Source: Thelonectria olida (taxonomy: Eukaryota > Ascomycota > Sordariomycetes > Hypocreales > Nectriaceae). From it: DNA of 64,000 nt. This document shows, in pieces, positions 20,941-31,901 of this stretch. Position 1 is the stretch's first letter; the number at the start of each line of letters is the position of its first letter. The DNA lies in assembly GCA_020736575.1 (NCBI GenBank), contig JAGPYM010000032.1, forward strand, positions 186,001 to 250,000. Reading direction: 5' to 3'. Made by a program: the position numbers and the translations under genes. The notes under the pieces are model-generated. The model worked only from the letters and a program-made list of their open reading frames with translations. It had not been told where the DNA came from and did not search any database.

Positions 20941-22800
20941 ACGTGCATGATAAGCAAGTGCAACAGACAAGCATGTGCAACAAAAATCTCAACCTTTAAC
21001 ATAAGAACTTGAATAAAAATACAATACAGCATCCAATCAATTGAAACTAATCACTATTCTCTTCTCCATATATCTCAACAACAATCTGACATGTTCTTGA
21101 GTTATGACCAGCCTTACCACATGTTCCACACCGCCTTTCCCTCGCCGCCGCCAACCTTCCTCGACCGCCATTCCTCGACAATTCGGCCACCACCTGCGCA
21201 TCAACGTCTTTCTGATCAATCTCATCCCTTCCTTCATCTACAGTCATCTTCCCTCCATTCCGTAGCCGGGTTTTTTTTGCTCTGCGCCTTTTACTAAGAG
21301 TCTCATTTGCCTGTCGAAGGATCTGAACCTCAGACTTCAATAATGCCATCTGATGCATTATTGCCTTTGTTCCCTTAGAAAATGACTTGAGCGCCTCAAC
21401 AATAGATGCTGGAGAGCTGCTCTGATGCATTCTGATTCGTCTTTCGAGGTATTCAGACTGCGAGCTAGCCTCAAGCACTGTCTTTGGCGTCTTTGAGACC
21501 CAAGGGTCGGGGAGGCTAGCCTCCTCCTCAACCGGTGATGGAGTCCGTAGCTGCACATCAAGCTTAGATATCACACTTTCCGGATCCAAAGGAACAATCC
21601 CGGTGCCTTTAAAACCCCCCTTAATATTGCTTTCCGTTATGGCGGCTTGGTGGGCGGCGTAAAAGGCTGGGAAGAAGTCGGCCTTGGAAACATGGGTTAT
21701 CGAGCACCTGATCAAATGCTCAATTTCTCGACCATATGCCTGTTTGAGCGGCCCAAAGCACCCGACGTCGAGAGGCTGGAGTAGGTGAGACGAATGAGGC
21801 GGCATACACAGCGTGATGATGTGGTTGTCTTCGCAATATTTCTCAAAGTCGACCGAGTAGTGACTGTCATGCCCATCGAGGATGAGAAGACGATAGCGAC
21901 CAGTTGATCGGACCTTAGTATGCCGGTCGAAGTGTTTTAGCCACTCAAGACCCGTCTTATTATCGGTCCAGCCGTTGTGAGTCGTGGCAATAGCCCAATC
22001 CCCCGGGAGGTTGCTTTCTCGGTACCAGCTAGCGAGGTGATATTGGCCCGCAACTATGATGAACGGCGCGATCACCCAGCCTTCGGCATTGATCGCCTGA
22101 ATGGCCGTAACCCATTCCCGGTTTCCAGGCTGCACTGATTTCGCCTTTCCACGTCTTTCTGCGCCCGTGACAACCATTCCGCTTGCAATGACGCCCATCA
22201 TAAAGCCAGTCTCATCAAAGTTGTAGATATCAGCTAGGCTGATACCGTATTTCGCGATTGTGTTCTCTATGAGCCTGAACCAATCGCGAATAATGGCCGG
22301 ATCTTCGCATTTGGCCCTCTGGTGGTCGTATCTACGAAAAAAACGCGTCTTGAGGTCTGGTTGTCGCTTGACGAAGTTGGAAGCCCAGCGCTTGCCGACA
22401 GGTGACGCGTCGCGGTCGGCGAGCAGTCGGTTGGCCATTTCTTCAACACCATGCAGCCGCAGGGGAAATCCTCGCGAATCCAGATCGAGAATGAACTGAA
22501 CGATAATCTGTTCTTCTAGATCGGATAGCTTCCGTGATTTAGGGATCCAATCGCGTCTACATTGCATACCCTTCTGTCGGCGATATAAGGTCCAATAATG
22601 GACCTGGTAGATGCTTGCGGCGCTTCGGAGACTTAATTTTGGGTCATCTTGAAGGGCTTTAAGGGCAAGAAGGATATTGGCCTCGTTATTAAACTGTGAC
22701 ATTATTGGTGGTTGAGAAATAGATGATAAGATGAAAAGATGAGAGATTGAGGAATTTTTGTTGCACATGCTTGTCTGTTGCACTTGCTTATCATGCACGT
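20941..22800 (-). mobile_element. Intact pogo/Fot1-type DNA transposon with perfect 47-bp TIRs
   Basis: The terminal inverted repeats start ACGTGCATGATAAGCAAGTG at both ends and are identical for 47 bp. The element is flanked by TA at 20939-20940 and 22801-22802, the standard Tc1/mariner target duplication. Total length is 1,860 bp, with one transposase gene on the minus strand. Perfect ends, clean duplication and an unbroken gene suggest a recent and possibly active insertion. Confidence 0.95.
21047..22702 (-). CDS. pogo/Fot1-type transposase with C-terminal zinc knuckle
   Basis: 551 residues from ATG 22702 (MSQFNNEANILLAL). An upstream ATG at 22813 is rejected because it lies outside the terminal repeat. 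Residues 1-125 hold the paired helix-turn-helix DNA-binding region (KLSLRSAASIYQVHYWTLYR, then a CENP-B-like block ending KRQPDLKTRF). The DDE core is complete: YNFDETGF, LLILDGHDSHYS and PPHSSHLLQPLDVGCFGPLK give the three acidic residues. A basic coiled region follows, then a CCHC knuckle (CGTCGKAGHNSRTC) at the very end, which occurs in only part of this family. The protein cuts at TA sites and reinserts the element. No frame damage was seen. Confidence 0.93.
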   Translation of the reverse strand: MSQFNNEANILLALKALQDDPKLSLRSAASIYQVHYWTLYRRQKGMQCRRDWIPKSRKLSDLEEQIIVQFILDLDSRGFPLRLHGVEEMANRLLADRDASPVGKRWASNFVKRQPDLKTRFFRRYDHQRAKCEDPAIIRDWFRLIENTIAKYGISLADIYNFDETGFMMGVIASGMVVTGAERRGKAKSVQPGNREWVTAIQAINAEGWVIAPFIIVAGQYHLASWYRESNLPGDWAIATTHNGWTDNKTGLEWLKHFDRHTKVRSTGRYRLLILDGHDSHYSVDFEKYCEDNHIITLCMPPHSSHLLQPLDVGCFGPLKQAYGREIEHLIRCSITHVSKADFFPAFYAAHQAAITESNIKGGFKGTGIVPLDPESVISKLDVQLRTPSPVEEEASLPDPWVSKTPKTVLEASSQSEYLERRIRMHQSSSPASIVEALKSFSKGTKAIMHQMALLKSEVQILRQANETLSKRRRAKKTRLRNGGKMTVDEGRDEIDQKDVDAQVVAELSRNGGRGRLAAARERRCGTCGKAGHNSRTCQIVVEIYGEENSD

Positions 22801-22802
22801 TA

Positions 22803-23828
22803 GCGTGTTTCACTTCGACTGTAATCGTGCCGTAGTCCTGGCACCTGGACCTTTCAAAATCGGAACGAATGCAAGTCTGGGCTTCGTGAACGCACGCGAG
22901 TGATCCAACCTATGTGTTGCCGTCGATGACATCAGTCGGCTTTGATAGAGTTTGTTGTCGTAAATGCCAGTGTGGTCGTCAACCGGCATCTACTCCGTAC
23001 CGTCCTTCCGGATCATCTTAGATCTCCCGCAGGATAATTTGTTAGGGAAGAACACCACCACAACACACAGAAGAGGGCTGCGGTGATGAACAGAAAGGTT
23101 TGAAGATGAGGGGAAATAAATGCCGTGTGCTCTAGTGCGTGATTGGTCGAAACACGACGCTTTTGCAAAGAAAAGAAAGCAATGAGCCAATTGATCAAAT
23201 GACAATACACAAATAACTATCGAAAATAACAAACCGTGAAATTCACGGGAAAAAGAGACCCAAATCGGGAAGGCGCTCGGGCCAACTCAGATTTCCAACA
23301 GCCAATAAAAATCCTCCACCTCGATCCGCGCTCCTCCACCCAATTGGTCCGATTTTCAGCCCCAACACAATAATCTTTCCACGTCTCGCAATCGCTTGGT
23401 CGGTCTGCTCATAGCCAGACCCGCGAGATACCAAGCGGCGTGCTGTAACATGGGAGACCAGGAAAGTTCAAAAGTGGACCATGACACATAAAGATACGCC
23501 ACTTACCTCGATTCAACATCCAAATACGGGTTGTATATCACAGTAGTAGTAAATACTCACCGACCAGCCTGAAGTACAATTGTGGTGGGTTCTACAGATT
23601 AGCGTGATTGAGCCCCAAAACCCTGTGGAGTTTTTGGTTGCCACTAGCAACGGAACCAGGACACTGAGATTTCACCGGACAATTGCACTGATGTAAATAA
23701 AATAATTCGGACTTCTTCCCTTCCATTGAGATCTCTTCGAGCCACCCGGCAAATCCCAGATTGACCTCGACACAATAACCATTTATGTCAGTTTCTGGCA
23801 GAACAAGCTTTTCTGCCCCACAGAGGTG
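22803..23828. other. Intergenic, presumed promoter side of the HP1-like gene
   Basis: No ORF of note. A few short T-rich runs occur near 23130-23220. No clear TATA box or repeat was identified. Confidence 0.4.
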
Positions 23829-24693
23829 ATGACAAAACGGCGGAGCGCACCAAAAAACCGCACTCAGCAGATGGCTAAAGTTTCCTCATTGGGCGGATAT
23901 AGTATGGAAAAGGATTACATGTGAGATTCCTGACTGTCACATGCTCCATTCGATCCTCACATATTCCAGTTGCATTGTAGAGGACATTGAAGACCACTGC
24001 GTCGACGAAAATGTTAGTATGTCATACCTAGTCCAGCTATGTATGGCACTGACCCTTTTTTCAGGGAAATATTTATTTGAAGGTCAAGTGGGAGGGCTAT
24101 GAAGAGGAAGTGGACCGAACATGGGAACCAGAACACAATCTTACGTATGTACCAAGCGCCCCTGCCGTATCCTACATTCCCATTAACTTATTTCCTTAGT
24201 ATATCAGGAAACCATATGCTCGAGAAGTATTATAGTGGGTTCGGGGGAAGAGACACAATCATCCAGCAATCGAATAGAGCGGCACATCTTAGATGGCGAA
24301 CACGAGTGTCCGAAAAATTGCCTGCACAACGGTCAACCTGTTCCAAGGGGGAAAAGAAGCGTTTCGCCGATGAGATTTCGTCTGCGAATCCCAAGCACTG
24401 GAGCCTTCCTTCGGGGTCATGGGAGGATGAGATGGTGACAATTGATGTGTGTGACGTCGGCAGCGATGGCAAGCTGGTCATTTATCTTGCATGGGAGAAT
24501 GGCGTAAAGACTAAGCATGACACACATACTATTTACAGCAAGTGTCCCCAAAAGGTAGTCAACCCCTTTTCTGTCTCACCAGCTCGTCTGTTTCCTTGTT
24601 AATCCGAACCAGATGCTCCGGTTCTACGAGCGACACATTAAGATAATCAAGGATGAGAACAAGGCCCAAAATGAGGGTGCTAGTGCGTCTTAG
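23829..24693 (+). CDS. HP1-like protein: chromodomain plus chromo shadow domain
   Basis: Five exons fit with consistent phases: 23829-23920, 23970-24012, 24065-24144, 24200-24554, 24613-24693 (216 residues). The chromodomain covers residues 30-75: IVEDIEDHCVDENG, then YLKVKWEGYEEE and TWEPEHNL, with the Trp and Tyr of the methyl-lysine cage present. A hinge rich in basic residues follows (HLRWRTR, KGEKKRF). Residues 138-205 match a chromo shadow domain (HWSLPSGSWEDEM, LVIYLAWENGVKTKHD, IYSKCPQKMLRFYERHI). HP1 proteins bind methylated H3K9 and dimerise through the shadow domain to silence repeats. The N-terminal exon junction (DYICIVED) is the least certain part: the first cage aromatic is displaced by two residues. 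Whether this is the main HP1 or a divergent paralogue is not known. Confidence 0.85.
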
Positions 24694-26869
24694 GACGATC
24701 TTTAAGGCTAGACGAATATAGATGCATTCCATCTGAAGCGTCCATTCCGAAAGAAACCAGTCCTCGTGCTGCTGGGAAAATCAACCAAGTCAAAGCACTG
24801 ATCCGGGGTGGTGGAAAAAATATTGCCGTCGGCGGGCGGGATTATTGTAGAATCAAGTCAAGCTTGCTATTCTTCTAGACGGGCGTAGACGGGGATCTTC
24901 TCATACATAGCGGTCGCATGTTGGGGGCGTGAAGATCGGACAGTCGAACGCTCTCCTCATTACCCCCAAACAGTCGCCGAAAGGCTTGGTTGTGGTCAGG
25001 GATCGGCGGGATCATCTGCTGGGACTAGATGGGCTCTCTTCGAAGGAAGTAAAGAGAGTGCGCTTCTGGTGATTCGTGTAGCCACTGGCACGCGAGGACA
25101 GGTCCAGTTGGTACGACAAGCTCGGGGGATCGTAGGAGTATGGCAGTTGGGTGGTTAACGGAGCAGGGCAGGAAAGGAAGTTGTGTTCAGCGAGATGCTT
25201 CTGCTGTATTTCCTCCTCAAATGGTCGTTCTACTGCGTCGAAGGAGAGGTCTTCGCATCCGAGTTCGGTTTTGAACAGGGCGAGGGCGAGGCAATTTTGC
25301 AAGCGGCGAGCAGTCTTCCCGTACAAGAAAAAAACAAGTTAGACCGAATTTCTCCGTTGAACCCATCGCCATAAGCAGACCGAGTGAATGCTGTTGGGAT
25401 CGTGGATATGGTTGAGGAATAGTGACTGCGAATCAGGGCCAAGACTGTAGACTGTCCATGTACCTCATAATTGGAAAAGGTTCTAATTTTTAGGGAGAAA
25501 ATAGGATTTGTACAGTGCAAAAATTGCTCGGTCGCCTCTCTTGGCCAACGACTACATGTCGAACTTGAAAGATGATGTAGCAGGCATGTTCATATAGGAA
25601 CTATGATGTCGGGAGGATCAGACAAAGAGTTGCAAGAAAAGGAGATTTTTAGCCATGAACAAAATGCCGACGATCGTTAGTGGACCTCCATACATTAAGA
25701 TGAAAGCTTGTTGGTACAGTAACTAACTAGATGGTTGCTGATAGAATGAGTAAATGAATAGATGGAAAAGAAATTGCGGACAAATAAATGCATGTAGAAT
25801 TGAAGTGTCACAGAATAGTTGGCGTGTTTGTATCGGTTAGCTTATAAAATCATACACGCCAGATAACGAGAGCTCTCCTGCAATTGACTGCTTGGCCTTG
25901 ATGCGGCCTTATCTGTAGGCAGGGCGCGGAACCCTCCGCCCCGGGTACCAAGCAGCGGAGACAATAGAGGCCGAACTTTCATTGCACGTATTCGCCAATG
26001 GATGTTGCAGAGCCTTTGCACGATTATCATCAGACCCAAAACATAGGTTGCACCGGGCCTCGATGGTATAGACACTATCATACAGGTATCTTGTATCGGA
26101 GTCGATGGGATTTTATGGAACACAACTGGTATATTTGTTCATGTGTTTGCTTGGTGCGCCTTGACATCTTCCCAAAATCAGACACGTGTCAGGTACTTGC
26201 TACCGGTAGTATGTCCCGCTTCAATCCCTTACAGACGGCTGTTACCTGGCGTCTCTATAACTTCAGGGGGGCGTAGGTGAATATCATCCGCTACCTCCTG
26301 AGAAAAGCCCGCTAATATTCACTCCTGTTTAGCGCTAAAACCAAGATCCAAGTATCCCTCGTATTTAACCCAAATTGGGTAGTATTGCTTTTTCCTTGGG
26401 CGAAGACCTTGGAGCCCTTCCTCTGTTAGATTGACACCTGTGTGCGGTTAGAGCCTGTCGATGTGGCGGACCGATCCGGATGTCGGAAAACCCATGACTG
26501 GTTACTGATGCCTGAGGCAGCCGTGTTTTATTGTGGCTCAGTAGAACCATGATTGGCTTTCCGGAAAATATATTCTTCCGGAAAAGCGGCGCATGAAATG
26601 ACATCTCTGTCTCCTGGGCTTGCCGTCTCGCCAGCCTGAAGCATTTGTACGTCGCGATACCCAAACTCACGTACTGCCGTCGCGTCAACAACGAGCCGTT
26701 TCCTCGACGGATACCTCCTCTGGCCGCTTCTGCCAGTCCTTCGTCCTTCATCTGATTCCACTGCAGTTACAGCTGAGAATCCTGCTTCTGCCCATCTCCT
26801 GCAAAACTCCTTCTCAGGCGATCTATATCCCTCCAACATATCCAGCGCAAGTGCGGCATTCACCTGATC
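24694..26869. other. Gene-poor stretch with weak minus-strand ORFs
   Basis: Two overlapping minus-strand ORFs (25326 to 25012 and 25520 to 25230) could be parts of one small gene, since the first contains a well-composed stretch (ALFKTELGCEDLSFDAVERP), but no family is recognised and no splice model was convincing. The rest, to the kinase start, contains nothing I can name. Confidence 0.35.
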
Positions 26870-27712
26870 ATGATTCCTGAGACAGCTTGTCCTTCATCCC
26901 AATTCATGCCAAGTCAAACATCACATGGGGTCAACGATGTTACTCCCATTATACAAGGATCGATACTTGGAATGGGCTCTTCATGCTTCGTTTCAGTCGA
27001 TGATGGCCTCACGGTTCTTAAGGGCTATGAAATATGGGTGGATGGAAAGAGACGCTCATATTATGCCCGCTCTTGCGAAGAAGCATTGCGCAGAGAGGAG
27101 CTCATCTACGAAAAACTTGGGGAACATCCGCGGATTTTGCGCTGTTTTGGACTCAAGGAAGTTCATACTGGAGTGCACTCACTTAGGCTAGAGCTTGCTC
27201 CCCTGGGTAATGTTCGGCAATACATTGAGGACCATGCTAAGGAACCCCTTCCGGAGCGCAACCAGCTCCAAATGGCCCTGGACATAGCAGTCGGCCTTAG
27301 CTATATCCACTCACAAAAAGTACGACATGCCGACCTTAGCTGCCGGAATCTCTTCCTCTTTGAGGGCTACCGTGTTAAAATTGGCGACTTTGGCGGTTCA
27401 GTGATGGAAGGATCCGGCCTTGCTGAGACGGTCTGCGAGGAGATGAGATATGAACTGCCATGTCGAGGTCGGGAATTCAGGGACCGACCGGTTATGAAAA
27501 GGGAGCTCTTCGCTCTGGGATCAGCCATCTACGAGATTATGGCCTGGAATAGGCCCTTCCCAGCCCTGCAAGATGAAGAGGTGGAGGAACGATACGCCCA
27601 GGACGAGTTTCCCTCTCTAGATGGGATTACTACCAGTCTCACAATCCGGAATTGTTGGAATGAAGTATATGAGACCGCAGATGAGGTAGTTGCATCTCTG
27701 AAGAATCTCTAG
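26870..27712 (+). CDS. Small protein-kinase-like protein
   Basis: 280 residues in one exon, little more than a kinase domain. The glycine-rich loop is SILGMGSSCFVSV (residues 31-43), followed by the probable ATP-binding Lys51 in VLKGY. The catalytic loop is HADLSCRNLFL, with Asp155 and Asn160; the usual Arg of H-R-D is Ala. The metal-binding DFG is intact at residues 173-175. The later half shows the F-x-LGSAIYEIMAWNRPF helix F region. All core residues needed for phosphotransfer are present, so it may be active. Small single-domain kinases of this kind are abundant and variable in filamentous fungi, often without known targets. The N-terminal 20 residues are uncertain because a later in-frame ATG exists. 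Confidence 0.85.
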   Translation: MIPETACPSSQFMPSQTSHGVNDVTPIIQGSILGMGSSCFVSVDDGLTVLKGYEIWVDGKRRSYYARSCEEALRREELIYEKLGEHPRILRCFGLKEVHTGVHSLRLELAPLGNVRQYIEDHAKEPLPERNQLQMALDIAVGLSYIHSQKVRHADLSCRNLFLFEGYRVKIGDFGGSVMEGSGLAETVCEEMRYELPCRGREFRDRPVMKRELFALGSAIYEIMAWNRPFPALQDEEVEERYAQDEFPSLDGITTSLTIRNCWNEVYETADEVVASLKNL

Positions 27713-27923
27713 CAACGCTGCAACTGACTGCGAACTCAATGAACCATGAAGAACATACGCCAATCCTCCAGACTCTCAGACAAGCTTATCATTATTCAGT
27801 CTGACCGCACTTGCTACCACATGGCCACCCTTGGACATGAACTCGTTTCCATTGGCTAAGCTTATGTTGCAAATGTCTGTCTTTCCTGGTCTAGATTATG
27901 TCTGGGCCTACATCGTCAGCGAA

Positions 27924-28154
27924 TTAGCCAACCCGTAGAGAGAAGTCCATGGGGTACCCGCACCTCGGGGGGCATATGGGACAAGGCCCTGGCTTTGACA
28001 CAGAACCGAAGACACGACTGGTGTCCTCTGTGGCATTGGGACAAAAGAGCCCCTTAAGTGGATCGTCGCATTCCTCAGTGATGGTGCGCATGGTTTCAAA
28101 GTGGCCTTTCTTGCAACGCCTGTACTTCTCCGTATGCTTAACGTATTTGCACAT
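27924..28154 (-). CDS. Small Cys-containing hypothetical protein
   Basis: 76 residues starting MCKYVKHTEKYRRCKKGH. It has eight Cys residues including a C-P-I-C pair and a C-G near the end (GPCPICPPRCG), so metal binding is possible. Short fungal proteins beginning M-C-K-Y with a C-x-H pattern are common, and none has a firm function. There is no signal peptide. It sits downstream of the kinase on the opposite strand. It could be chance, but the composition is protein-like. Confidence 0.45.
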   Translation of the reverse strand: MCKYVKHTEKYRRCKKGHFETMRTITEECDDPLKGLFCPNATEDTSRVFGSVSKPGPCPICPPRCGYPMDFSLRVG

Positions 28155-30477
28155 GATGGCTTAATGGACAAAGTCTGGTGGTTTGATGGCTTGGAATGCT
28201 TGATGGAGGGAAAGGGCAAGAAAAAAGCAACTAAATTAATTATGGAAAGATAAGACCGTTTTAAAGACCTCTTTGCTCTTTGAATTGCTAACTTCCATGA
28301 ATCTAACTCCAAGGATATCAACAAAAAGAAGTGTCGGGCGTGACACGCTGCAGGTCAATCCGCCACTGACCAATACGGTGAGCCAAGTCTGCTAACGTCG
28401 GCCGATAGTCAATGCTCTTACAAAGTGGAGAAACCAGAATAGATGAAGGGATTAAAGCACAGTCGCCCCGTTCCTTCCCTCGCATCTTCCTTCTTATCTC
28501 CACTCTAGTTTCTTTGTTCCCGCCTAGCCTTAGACATGACGCCACTAGTAGAAATTACGATTGGTCCAGAGAAAAGTTGCAGATGCCGGTTGGCTGGCTC
28601 CTCAACCTCATGGACAAGGCCTTTGAACCAACACACCCACAAGAGACCGTGAATTTGATCATGGTTCAATGGATATGAACTGTGGGGAATTTGATTGCGG
28701 ACCCGGGAATTCAACGGGAGACCATAGCGGCCAAAGCCCTACCACCGGGCCGGGCCGCGTGCGGGGATGACTCATGAGTTTAGGCAGCCATTCTCAAGAT
28801 TTGGAGCATGGACACGATTGTCCGCCTTGGCATGTCCCGCAGGCAACAGCGTCGCTATGTCCGCAGGGTTCTAGCGTTGTCCAATCGTTGCGATCATTGC
28901 GACTTCACTTGCATAAATCCTGTCTTTGGCTGCTGCGATAGATCAGCAACTTTGGGTCTTCATATTTTGTGGGGCAGGATAGGAAGCTCGGTCACAACCA
29001 ACACCTGGAATGCACTGCAAAGAGAGCAACATACTACGTACTTTTCTCTTTTCGCGCGAATATAAAGATAACGCATATCATCCAGGCCGCTCTAAGCATC
29101 AGCGCGGGGCGGGCGGATCTGACGAAACAATTCGATGGACGCCTGACCAGATGTACTACAAGTGACACACTGTCAACGACCCACTGCTGCTGTTGTACGA
29201 TATGATATCAAGCGCCTAGAATCAGGCTATTCAATTGATCAAATGAAGGCCTTGATGACCGTGTTCAAATTGATGATCTTGATGATTCTGATGATGCTCT
29301 TGTTCCGTTGCCCGCACACGAGATGTCCGGGTTTCCCCTCTTTTCTAGTCACATGCCGAGGCTCTAGCCTCTTTCGTCGCAACCTTCGGCGTCACCTCAC
29401 AACCGAGACAATATGCCACGGCCATTATGCTCAATCCGGTCGCACTTGGTCCAACAGCTCGCGGGGCAAAGATGTGCTAGGCAAGCAGCAGCTTGACTCC
29501 TCCGCTTGACCAAAAACTGTCCGACATGTACCTAGTTGGGCTTCCAATCATGTGTTGCTCTCCGACGCCACCGGTCCCAGCGCGGGCTGAACAGTTTTTG
29601 TTGTCTCCCACACCCAAATTGTGGAAAGGCAGAATGAAAGCAGCAAGCTGCATGTCTTAACGGGGTCTCTTGCGAAAACCGAAGAATATCACCTAGGCTG
29701 TCTCCTATTGGCTACAGCGACACGTCAAGAAAGCCACTGCGATATATTCATCTGGCAGGAAATGGTTGCTAAAAGTCAAGGCCTGCGTAGTCAGTGAGGT
29801 GGTACCACCATGTTAACCTCAGCAGTACCAAATTTTCGCTTGAGTTTAGTTCTTAGGGTGCCCTCTGATCTAGGTACAGCATGCATGTTGGTCCTAACAT
29901 AGCTTCCTTGGCGGGTTGGTGGAGTAAAAAGAGCCAACGTCCCATGTTAGATGCATGCAACTCCAGTTCTTTCTGGCAGAAACACGCCATGTTCTGTTGG
30001 TTGCGTAATAATAATATTCCGCCTACCTGCCAAACCCGACTCAACATCTAGACGTACCCCGGGTACTCAGGCTTCAATGCATGGTGGATTGATGCGGGAG
30101 GCCGACTAAAGTAAGCGAGGCCCATTGACGTTTAATGCCTGACCTTCATGCAAACGAATGCAAATTTTTACCAATCGAACTACAATATCAACTGTGGCTT
30201 GGTTCGAGAGGCTCATATGGACACTGTGCAACGCGGATATCAAGCGCGTTTACGTCAGCGAGCCTGGAAGACTATATGCAATAGATTACCCTCAATTTAT
30301 CACGTTAACGGACCTCTAACATACTTCGCAATCCTCATTCAGTCACTATTTGTATTAGTCGTGAACCAAACCACCCCTAGATCGCCTGTCAACAACCAAT
30401 GCCAGGAAGATGGCCCTTCTACTGCGTGCACGGACCAGATTTGTTGTATTTGATCAAATTACGTGCAGCCCTTGTCA
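28155..30477. other. Intergenic, no gene supported
   Basis: Short ORFs on both strands lack recognisable domains. A GATGAT-rich patch occurs near 29270-29305. No inverted repeats or duplicated segments were found by eye. Confidence 0.4.
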
Positions 30478-31763
30478 CAGTAGGGCAATGCTCTGACTTC
30501 TGTTGAGTGCCAAGCTCTCGACCACCGTCCTCCCTGCCTGCGAGAAGGATGTCGATGAGCCAAACTGCGCGCTTGCCGATGGGGCCGCCCCGCCTCCCGC
30601 GTCCACAGCGGCACTTCGATCCTCAAAATTGTTCAGTTCACCGCTGGTTTGACTCTGTATCCCCTAGACCATCCTCTCCCTCTCCCGGGAAAGGCTTTTC
30701 TACTAGGACTTGATGGCTCTGAGACTGCTTTGTCGAGGAATCAGGGCATGGCCATCGAAAACTGCGATCTTCCTGATCTCGCCTTCTGGTTGTGCCGCAG
30801 CGCGAAGTTCGTCCGCCGAGCCCAGAGCGACTTCTTGGAACCAAGACAGTCGGCGTACCACTCGCGAAATTTCCAATGAGCCCGATGTGACCTCCTTCTC
30901 TCTCAACGCACCGCGGAAGACATCTACAAGGCAGACTGCGGAGGCCACATTGTCTGGATGATATCCGTCATAGGCCGCCTCTTCTCCTTCAACGACCGCG
31001 GCTGGGTCGAGAGAGTCACCAGCTAACCCCCCTTCGCCCGACTCAGCAGCCCACTGTTTCGCATCAATCTTCACGTCTTCGGCCGATCGGCGCAGGGGTT
31101 GGACGTTATCCACCAGAAATAAGACCCTTCTCGGGAGGCAAGCCTTTTCTCTGTCCCAGATTGCATTTACGTCGCCGGACGAACCATGGATGAAACTCTA
31201 CCAAGGCACGAAGATCGCCAAATGTTGCACCGCCGCCATGATATGCAACAACTCGCCTGTCAATCACTCACCAAACCTCGTCGGGATGACTACATGGCCA
31301 CTCACCTCTTGTGATACGTGTCATCGGTCTCCGCAAAATCCATGCTCAAGTACCCGTCGAAGACCACGACTGCCTGCTCGCCTGGCCGTCGAAGCACCTG
31401 CACCCACGAAGACGAGTATGGGCAGGAACTGTCGAATTCCACCTCCCCCCAACCGGCAACGCCTCTGCCCTTGCGCTTCAGCATGACCAGCGACATATAG
31501 TCATAGATAGCCAAGCCTTCAAGCACCTTCCCTCTGAAGGGATACGCTTGCAGGTAAGTCAGTCTCTGTCCTGTAGCCCCTAGCAGTACCGTTTCCTGGA
31601 CGCCCGCCGCAGAATCCTCTACCGCGGCTTCATTTCGGAGATGGGGCCACCGCCTAAAGACTTGCCAGTATAAGGTACATACGTTCAGAAAGACCCAGGC
31701 GTCGCCACTGCTGAACTCCGTTTTGTACCCTCGCAAGTGCGCCACAACCTCTACCTGTGACAA
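30478..31763 (-). pseudogene. Helitron Rep/helicase remnant (region between Rep and Pif1 domains)
   Basis: Reading the minus strand from 31763, the first ORF gives QVEVVAHLRGYKTEFSSG, RRWPHLRNEA, QAYPFRGKVLEGLAIYDYMS and VVVFDGYLSMDF. After a frame change come AAVQHLAIFVPW, a TAG (31198-31200), then NAIWDREKACLPRRV, LRRSAEDVKIDAKQWA and GYHPDN; after another frame change SREREM-like residues lead to GIQSQTSG and LNNFEDRSAAV, ending at SLALNRSQSIALL near 30490. The order matches, from memory of the family, the linker between the Rep domain and the Pif1-like helicase of fungal Helitrons. Both catalytic domains are missing here and the frame is broken at several places. It is a dead fragment. 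Confidence 0.55.
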
Positions 31764-31823
31764 TGTTCTCTCAGTAAAGACCCTGCTCGCAACAGACTTC
31801 TCAACAAGCAGTCAGTTATCAGC

Positions 31824-31899
31824 AGTACTGATTACTGATTGATACTGATATGATATCAGTATCAGTAAGCTCCTAATCAATCAATCAGTAATCAGTAAC
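31824..31899. repeat. Nested inverted repeat built from TACTGAT words
   Basis: An outer pair (CTGATTACTGATTGAT on the left, ATCAATCAATCAGTAATCAG on the right) encloses a smaller palindrome, TACTGATATGATATCAGTA. The whole block is 75 bp and could fold into a long hairpin. It lies just outside the Helitron-like remnant, on its upstream side. Confidence 0.85.
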
Positions 31900-31901
31900 G
31901 C

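Noticed and set aside
22703..22813. Upstream ATG of the pogo transposase
   Set aside because: It lies outside the terminal inverted repeat, so it is not part of the element.
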